DNA of 10,324 bases from Bacillota bacterium (GTDB lineage Bacteria > Bacillota > Clostridia > Oscillospirales > Ruminococcaceae), in assembly GCA_023396215.1 (NCBI GenBank), contig JAEWWW010000101.1, positions 1 to 10,324 of the forward strand, written 5' to 3'. Both the position numbers and the translations under genes were made by a program. This document shows positions 6,492 through 10,324 of the stretch, piece by piece (position 1 is the first letter of the stretch; every line of letters begins with the position of its first letter). The notes beneath the pieces are model-generated. The model ran no database searches and was not told the origin of the DNA. It worked only from the letters and a program-made list of their open reading frames with translations.

Positions 6492-7979
6492 ATGAGCCAA
6501 AGACCGAATATCATATTCATACAAAATGATCATCAGGCATACTACCGTTGGGGGTGGGACGGCGGCCCCAAGCCGATGCGCCCCAACTTTGACCGTCTGG
6601 CGGCAGAGGGCGCTGCCTTTACCAAGGCCTACTGCGCCACCCCCCTGTGCGGCCCCACCAGAAGAACGATGCTCACCGGCCTCTATGCCCATACCCACGG
6701 CCAGTATCACAACTACACCGACCCCGAGTACACCCACGAGGTCTACCTCCAGACGCTGAAGGACGCGGGCTACCGCAGCTACTACTTCGGCAAATGGCAC
6801 GCAGGCCCCGGCGCGGCCAAGGAGCACGGGGCGGAGGGCTTCTCCTACACCGACTACAGCAACCCCTACACCAAGCCGGAGTACAAGGAGTATCTCGAGC
6901 GCTACCAGCTGCCTCAGGCAGTGCACCACATTGAGGGCTACTATGATATCCCCGAAATCAGCACCCGCGGCGACTGGGCCAAGTGCGCGGTGGGCGTGGA
7001 TTACCAGTGCGAGGCCAACTGGTGCGGCGAGCACGCCATCGGCGTGACCACCACCCCCAAGGAAACCCACGAGTCCTTCTTCCTTGCGACGCTGGCCTGC
7101 GAGCAGCTTGAGAAGCTGGCGGCGGAAAAATCCGGCCAGCCCTTCTCGCTGCGCCTAGACTTCTGGGGCCCGCATCAGCCCCACTTCCCCACGCAGGAGT
7201 TCCTCGACCTTTACAAAGATTTTGAGATTGAGCCCTACGGCAGCTATGCCAGCGACCTGCAGGGCAAGCCCTCCACCTACTTCCGCGAGCGCAGCTCCCC
7301 CTTCGGAAAGGACGACAATCTGGTCATCCCAAGCCCTGTGAAATGGGAAGAGTGGCAGGAGATCGTGCGCTACTGCTTCGCCCATATTACCATGGTGGAC
7401 GCTGCGGGCGGCATGGTGCTGGATAAGCTGCGTGAGCTGGGTCTGGATAAAAACACCATCATTGTTTGGACCACCGACCACGGCGACGCGCTGGCCAGCC
7501 ACGGCGGCCACTTCGATAAAGGCTCCTTCCTCTCCGAGGAGGTCATGCGCATCCCCTTCGCCATGAAGTGGGATGGGGTTATCCCCGCTGGGCAGGTGCG
7601 GGATGAGTTTATCTGCACCGTCGACTTCCCGGTAACGCTGCTGGATGCCGCCGGCCTTTCCTACACCAAGAACCCGGTGCACGGGCGCAGCCTGCTGCCG
7701 CTGGTCTGCGGAAAATCCACCGGCTGGCGTGAGGACCTCATGTGCGAAACCCACGGCCACGGCTATGGGCAGGACCTCCAAAGCCGTCTGCTGGTTTACC
7801 GCAACTGGAAGTATGTGGCCACCATGGGCGAAAAGCACGAGCTTTACGACCTTGAGAACGACCCCTTCGAGCTGAAAAACCTCATTGACGACCCGCAGTA
7901 CAGTGCGGTGCTGGAGGATATGCGCGCCCGCCTCAAGAGATGGCAGCGCGATACCGGCGACCATTTTGAGGTATTATAA
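6492..7979 (+). CDS. Type I sulfatase-family hydrolase (cysteine formylglycine type)
   Basis: Alkaline-phosphatase-superfamily hydrolase of sulfate, or possibly phosphate or phosphonate, esters. Seen: N-terminal PNIIFIQNDHQ with metal ligand D13; C53-G-P-T-R57, the CxPxR signature whose cysteine is converted to formylglycine; GPHQPH in the middle; TTDHGD with D329/H330; K343 in the KGSFLSEEVMRIPF stretch; and the family's C-terminal ELYDLENDPFELKNL. The 495 residues are full length. No signal peptide or lipobox, so it should be cytoplasmic, unlike most glycan-degrading sulfatases of gut bacteria. Formylglycine needs a maturing enzyme, not encoded here. The ribosome site AAAGGA (6473-6478) lies 13 bases before the ATG, a little far. 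It sits between nucleoside transport and catabolism genes. The substrate cannot be named; closest by feel are choline-sulfatase/phosphonate monoester hydrolase-like members. Confidence 0.9.
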   Translation: MSQRPNIIFIQNDHQAYYRWGWDGGPKPMRPNFDRLAAEGAAFTKAYCATPLCGPTRRTMLTGLYAHTHGQYHNYTDPEYTHEVYLQTLKDAGYRSYYFGKWHAGPGAAKEHGAEGFSYTDYSNPYTKPEYKEYLERYQLPQAVHHIEGYYDIPEISTRGDWAKCAVGVDYQCEANWCGEHAIGVTTTPKETHESFFLATLACEQLEKLAAEKSGQPFSLRLDFWGPHQPHFPTQEFLDLYKDFEIEPYGSYASDLQGKPSTYFRERSSPFGKDDNLVIPSPVKWEEWQEIVRYCFAHITMVDAAGGMVLDKLRELGLDKNTIIVWTTDHGDALASHGGHFDKGSFLSEEVMRIPFAMKWDGVIPAGQVRDEFICTVDFPVTLLDAAGLSYTKNPVHGRSLLPLVCGKSTGWREDLMCETHGHGYGQDLQSRLLVYRNWKYVATMGEKHELYDLENDPFELKNLIDDPQYSAVLEDMRARLKRWQRDTGDHFEVL

Positions 7980-7997
7980 GGCGATTTTATGTTGAAA

Positions 7998-8023
7998 AAT
8001 CGGTGTATTTTGCAACACCGATT
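7998..8023. promoter_or_regulatory. Palindrome touching the cdd promoter -35, candidate operator
   Basis: AATCGGTGT (7998-8006) and ACACCGATT (8015-8023) form a perfect 9-bp inverted repeat with an 8-base spacer. Its right end overlaps the first two bases of the TTGACA -35. ACACCG recurs at 8025-8030, exactly 10 bases after the copy at 8015-8020. It could equally form an RNA hairpin at the end of the sulfatase transcript, but no T-run follows. Confidence 0.45.
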
Positions 8024-8050
8024 GACACCGGCCATATTTCCGGCTAGATT
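8022..8050 (+). promoter_or_regulatory. Promoter for cdd (sigma-A type)
   Basis: TTGACA (8022-8027), a perfect -35, is followed after exactly 17 bases by TAGATT (8045-8050), a 4/6 match to the -10. Transcription would start near 8057, giving a very short leader and possibly serving cdd and pdp together. CCGG repeats flank an AT-rich core in the spacer. Confidence 0.6.
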
Positions 8051-8071
8051 AAAAGAGAGGGGCCCTTTGTG

Positions 8072-8497
8072 ATGGAGCATAGTACCGCCGAGCGGCTGCT
8101 GGAAGCCGCCATGGCAGCGAGGGAGAAAGCCTACTCGCCTCTCTCGGGCTTTTGCGTCGGGGCGGCGCTGCTGACCGCCGACGGCAAAATCTACGAGGGC
8201 TGCAATATCGAGGTTTCGGGCATGACGGCAAGTTGCTGTGCCGAGCGTTCCGCCATGTTTCAGGCGGTGGTCGCGGGCGAGCGGAACTTTACCGCCATTG
8301 CCATTGTGGGCAGCAAGGCGGGCGAACCGGTTACGGCAAGCTGCGCGCCCTGCGGCGTCTGCCGGCAGGTGCTGGCAGAGTTCTGCAATCTGGAGCATTT
8401 CGAGATTGTCTTAACCGACCAAACCCAAAAGGCGGGGTACAGGGTTTACACCCTGCAGCAATTGCTGCCCCTCGCCTTTCGCAGAAAAGACCTCTAA
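8072..8497 (+). CDS. cdd: Cytidine deaminase
   Basis: Cytoplasmic zinc enzyme that deaminates cytidine and deoxycytidine to uridine and deoxyuridine, feeding the phosphorylase downstream. Seen: substrate-binding NIE (N45/E47), the CAE motif with zinc ligand C56 and catalytic E58, and PCGVC with zinc ligands C94 and C97. This is the three-cysteine arrangement of small tetrameric deaminases, and 141 residues is close to the usual 130-140. ATG at 8072 is chosen; an in-frame GTG at 8069 immediately before it is equally placed behind the GAGAGG ribosome site (8054-8059) and would add one residue. It has its own promoter and possible operator just upstream. The 105 bases to the next gene hold a strong hairpin. 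Confidence 0.95.
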   Translation: MEHSTAERLLEAAMAAREKAYSPLSGFCVGAALLTADGKIYEGCNIEVSGMTASCCAERSAMFQAVVAGERNFTAIAIVGSKAGEPVTASCAPCGVCRQVLAEFCNLEHFEIVLTDQTQKAGYRVYTLQQLLPLAFRRKDL

Positions 8498-8511
8498 AAG
8501 CGCGGTAAGCG

Positions 8512-8559
8512 GGGGGCTGTTTGAAGCATCGGCAGACAGATGGTTTTCAAACGGCCCCT
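8512..8559 (+). other. Long imperfect-palindrome RNA hairpin between cdd and pdp
   Basis: GGGGCTGTTTGAA (8513-8525) pairs with TTCAAACGGCCCC (8546-8558): 13 pairs with one U-G, plus a possible closing G-U at 8512/8559. The 20-base apical part can fold again, CATC (8527-8530) with GATG (8539-8542). The GC-rich half is at the base and no T-run follows, so it is not a typical terminator. It ends 44 bases before the pdp start and may be an intercistronic stabiliser, processing site or leader element. Confidence 0.5.
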
Positions 8560-8602
8560 GCTTGGGCGCTGTGGGATTATATCAAAGGGGGCAAATGCTT
8601 TC

Positions 8603-9925
8603 ATGAGAATGTATGATATTATTATGAAAAAGCGGGGCGGAGAAGCGCTCAGCGACGCGGAGATAGCCTTTTTTATCAGCGGCTACACCATGGGGGAAAT
8701 CCCCGATTATCAGGTGTCGGCTCTGCTGATGGCCATCTACTTTCAGGGGATGAACGCCCACGAAACCGCTTATATGACCGACTGCATGGCCCGTTCGGGC
8801 GATATGATTGACCTTTCTGCCATCAAAGGCATTAAGGTGGATAAGCACAGCACCGGCGGGGTGGGGGATAAAACCACCATGGTCATCGGGCCGATTGTGG
8901 CGGCCTGCGGCGTGCCAGTGGCAAAGATGTCGGGCCGGGGGCTGGGCCACACCGGCGGCACGCTGGATAAGCTGGAGTCTATCCCCGGTTTTTCCACCGG
9001 CATCTCCACCGAGGCCTTCTTTGAATCGGTGAACAAAATCGGGCTGAGTGTGGTGGGGCAGACCGGCAACCTTGCCCCCGCCGACAAAAAGCTGTACGCG
9101 CTGCGTGATGTGACCGCCACGGTGGATAACCTTTCGCTGATTGCGGCCAGCATCATGAGCAAAAAGATTGCCGCCGGGGCCGATAAGATTTTGCTGGATG
9201 TAAAAACCGGCAGTGGCGCCTTTATGAAAACGCTGGACGACAGCATCGCGCTGGCGCAGGAGATGGTGTCCATCGGCAGCCATATGGGCCGCGAAACAGC
9301 CGCCCTCATCACCGATATGGACCGCCCGCTGGGCCGCGCCATCGGCAACTCGCTGGAGGTCATCGAGGCGGTGGATACGCTGCACGGCCATGGCCCTGCC
9401 GATTTCACCGAGGTCTGCCATGCGCTGGCCGCCAATATGCTCTACCTTGCCGACAAGGGAGATCTTGAGGCCTGCACAGCCATGGCAAAAGAGGCCATCG
9501 CCAGCGGCAAGGCCTTTGAGAAGTTTAAAGAGATGGTGGCCGCTCAGGGCGGCGACGCAGCGGTTATCGAGGATACCTCCCGCTTTACCCGCGCCGGGAT
9601 TTCCTACGAGCTGAAAGCGGAGCAGGACGGCTATATCGAGGCGATGCAGACCGAAAAATGCGGCCTTGCCTCGGTGGTGCTGGGGGCCGGGCGTGCCTCC
9701 AAGGAGGATAAAATCGACTACAGCGCGGGCATCCTGCTGCAAAAGAAGATAGGCGACCGGGTGGAAAAAGGCCAGACACTGGCGGTGCTCTGCACCAACC
9801 GGCAGGAGAAGGTGGAGGAAGCGGCGGCGATGCTGCGGGACGCCATCCGCATCGGCGCAAACCAGCCGCAGCAAACGCCCCTGATTCACGCCCGCATCAC
9901 GGTCGGCGGCGTGGAACGTTATTGA
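8603..9925 (+). CDS. pdp: Pyrimidine-nucleoside phosphorylase
   Basis: Cytoplasmic dimeric enzyme that splits uridine, deoxyuridine or thymidine with phosphate into the base and (deoxy)ribose-1-phosphate. Seen: helical N-terminal domain starting MRMYDII; phosphate-binding KHSTGG (81-86); family signature SGRGLGHTGGTLDKLE (110-125); and base-binding R168, S183 and K187, whose numbering matches Bacillus-type PyNP with this start. A C-terminal PYNP_C domain begins around residue 345. At 440 residues it is full length. The frame is open upstream to an ATG at 8540, but those residues lack family similarity and fall in the hairpin, so ATG 8603 behind AAAGGGGG (about 8585-8591) is preferred. Thymidine phosphorylase (deoA) is the alternative name; the proteins are homologous and specificity is not resolved here. 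A strong terminator follows. Confidence 0.95.
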   Translation: MRMYDIIMKKRGGEALSDAEIAFFISGYTMGEIPDYQVSALLMAIYFQGMNAHETAYMTDCMARSGDMIDLSAIKGIKVDKHSTGGVGDKTTMVIGPIVAACGVPVAKMSGRGLGHTGGTLDKLESIPGFSTGISTEAFFESVNKIGLSVVGQTGNLAPADKKLYALRDVTATVDNLSLIAASIMSKKIAAGADKILLDVKTGSGAFMKTLDDSIALAQEMVSIGSHMGRETAALITDMDRPLGRAIGNSLEVIEAVDTLHGHGPADFTEVCHALAANMLYLADKGDLEACTAMAKEAIASGKAFEKFKEMVAAQGGDAAVIEDTSRFTRAGISYELKAEQDGYIEAMQTEKCGLASVVLGAGRASKEDKIDYSAGILLQKKIGDRVEKGQTLAVLCTNRQEKVEEAAAMLRDAIRIGANQPQQTPLIHARITVGGVERY

Positions 9926-9944
9926 AAATCTATTTCCCCACAGT

Positions 9945-9978
9945 GAAAGCCACCGGCCTTTTGGCCGGTGGCTTTCTA
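9945..9978. terminator. Intrinsic terminator after pdp, likely bidirectional
   Basis: GAAAGCCACCGGCC (9945-9958) and GGCCGGTGGCTTTC (9963-9976) form a perfect 14-bp stem with a TTTT loop. The A/T ends of the stem supply a short T tract on either strand, so it can also stop the convergent - strand gene. It lies 20 bases after the pdp stop. Confidence 0.85.
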
Positions 9979-9991
9979 AGTATGGGCTGCC

Positions 9992-10007
9992 GCCTGTCGA
10001 AACAGGC
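9992..10007. repeat. GCCTGT/ACAGGC hairpin in the convergent gap
   Basis: GCCTGT-CGAA-ACAGGC is a 6-bp stem with a CGAA loop, just after the pdp terminator. Its first ten bases, GCCTGTCGAA, also begin the hairpin island at 2618-2627, again directly after a terminator. The remaining gap to 10119 holds only a small stem TGCCG/CGGCA at 10097-10110 and no gene that I can see. Confidence 0.4.
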
Positions 10008-10119
10008 CGGGGGATAAAAACAGGTTGTTCCTATGTCTCGAGTGGAAAAGCGGTTGGATTTGCCCGCCTGACGGCACGGAGCAGGGGGATAGAGGCTGCC
10101 GATACCGGCACAAATCTGC

Positions 10120-10324
10120 TTAAGAATAGGCCACCGTTACAAACTTGACGGCGTAAAGGTCGCACATGATGGTTGTTCTGGTGTTGTTATCCAACAAAAC
10201 GAAGTAGTTGACCCCAACGTCGATGAGCATGCCGGTTTTTTCAACATACTGGTTGCTGCCCACCACAAACTCCGCCTTAATGTTTTGGCCGATGACGCTG
10301 GCCAGATAACCGGGGATGTAATAG
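10120..10324 (-). CDS. Partial small protein, C-terminal end, GerQ-like pattern
   Basis: The - strand is open from the right edge (10323) to a TAA at 10120-10122, giving the last 67 residues of a protein whose start lies outside the window. It ends with LYAVKFVTVAYS and contains YYIPGYLASVIGQNIKAEF, a VEKTGMLIDVG stretch and YFVLLDNNTRTTIMCDLYAV. Alternating hydrophobic residues with turn glycines suggest a small beta-barrel. The order (Y-I-x-x-x-L, G-x-x-I-K-A-E-F, T-G-x-L, Y-F-V-L-L, M-C-D-L-Y) resembles the C-terminal domain of spore-coat GerQ-type proteins of Clostridia; this is pattern memory, not a search result. It is convergent with pdp and unrelated to the nucleoside genes as far as can be told. 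Confidence 0.6.
   Translation of the reverse strand, partial: YYIPGYLASVIGQNIKAEFVVGSNQYVEKTGMLIDVGVNYFVLLDNNTRTTIMCDLYAVKFVTVAYS

Noticed and set aside
7155..7964. Antisense open frame of 269 codons opposite the sulfatase
   Set aside because: Shadow frame; Val/Ala/Gly-rich, with no motifs.
8540..8602. Upstream in-frame extension of pdp by 21 residues
   Set aside because: The extension lies within the hairpin, is unlike the family N-terminus, and breaks the match of R168/S183/K187 numbering.
8582..9889. Antisense open frame of 435 codons opposite pdp
   Set aside because: It mirrors the strongly supported phosphorylase, has a His/Gly/Val-rich composition typical of GC-rich antisense frames, and has no family motif.

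Overview
The window looks like a chromosomal piece of a GC-rich, strictly anaerobic Clostridia member, most like the Oscillospiraceae/Ruminococcaceae. The reasons are a glycyl radical enzyme with its radical-SAM activase, strong AGGAGG-type ribosome sites, a lipobox signal peptide, GC-rich wobble positions and a tail gene with a GerQ-like (spore coat) pattern. The assignment is by feel; no 16S or marker gene is present.

Layout, left to right. Eight genes read on the + strand: the 3' end of a YjjI-family glycyl radical enzyme (1-554); its activase YjjW (551-1390); a BMP-family substrate-binding lipoprotein (1463-2563); an intrinsic terminator and a 170-base island of stacked hairpins (2576-2790); the two-domain ABC ATPase (2819-4354) and two permeases (4351-5409, 5402-6337) of a NupABC/RnsBCD-type nucleoside importer; two abutting hairpins, the second a probable terminator (6379-6457); a type I sulfatase-family hydrolase (6492-7979); a palindrome beside a good promoter (7998-8050); cytidine deaminase (8072-8497); a long hairpin (8512-8559); and pyrimidine-nucleoside phosphorylase (8603-9925), closed by a 14-bp-stem terminator. 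A ninth gene, partial and convergent on the - strand, runs off the right edge (10120-10324).

How it fits together. The importer brings nucleosides in, cytidine deaminase turns (deoxy)cytidine into (deoxy)uridine, and the phosphorylase splits uridine or thymidine into base plus (deoxy)ribose-1-phosphate. In E. coli yjjI-yjjW also lie next to the deoCABD nucleoside genes, so the same association here points to a nucleoside- or deoxyribose-linked role for the uncharacterised radical enzyme. The sulfatase-family protein in the middle has no obvious part in this pathway and is the oddest member. No deoC, deoB, purine phosphorylase or regulator gene is visible.

Expression looks layered. yjjI-yjjW are coupled by a GTGA overlap. 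The binding protein appears to have its own extended -10 promoter and is followed by a terminator, which would make it more abundant than the membrane parts. The ATPase and permeases are tightly coupled (ATGA and 8-base overlaps). cdd-pdp has its own promoter.
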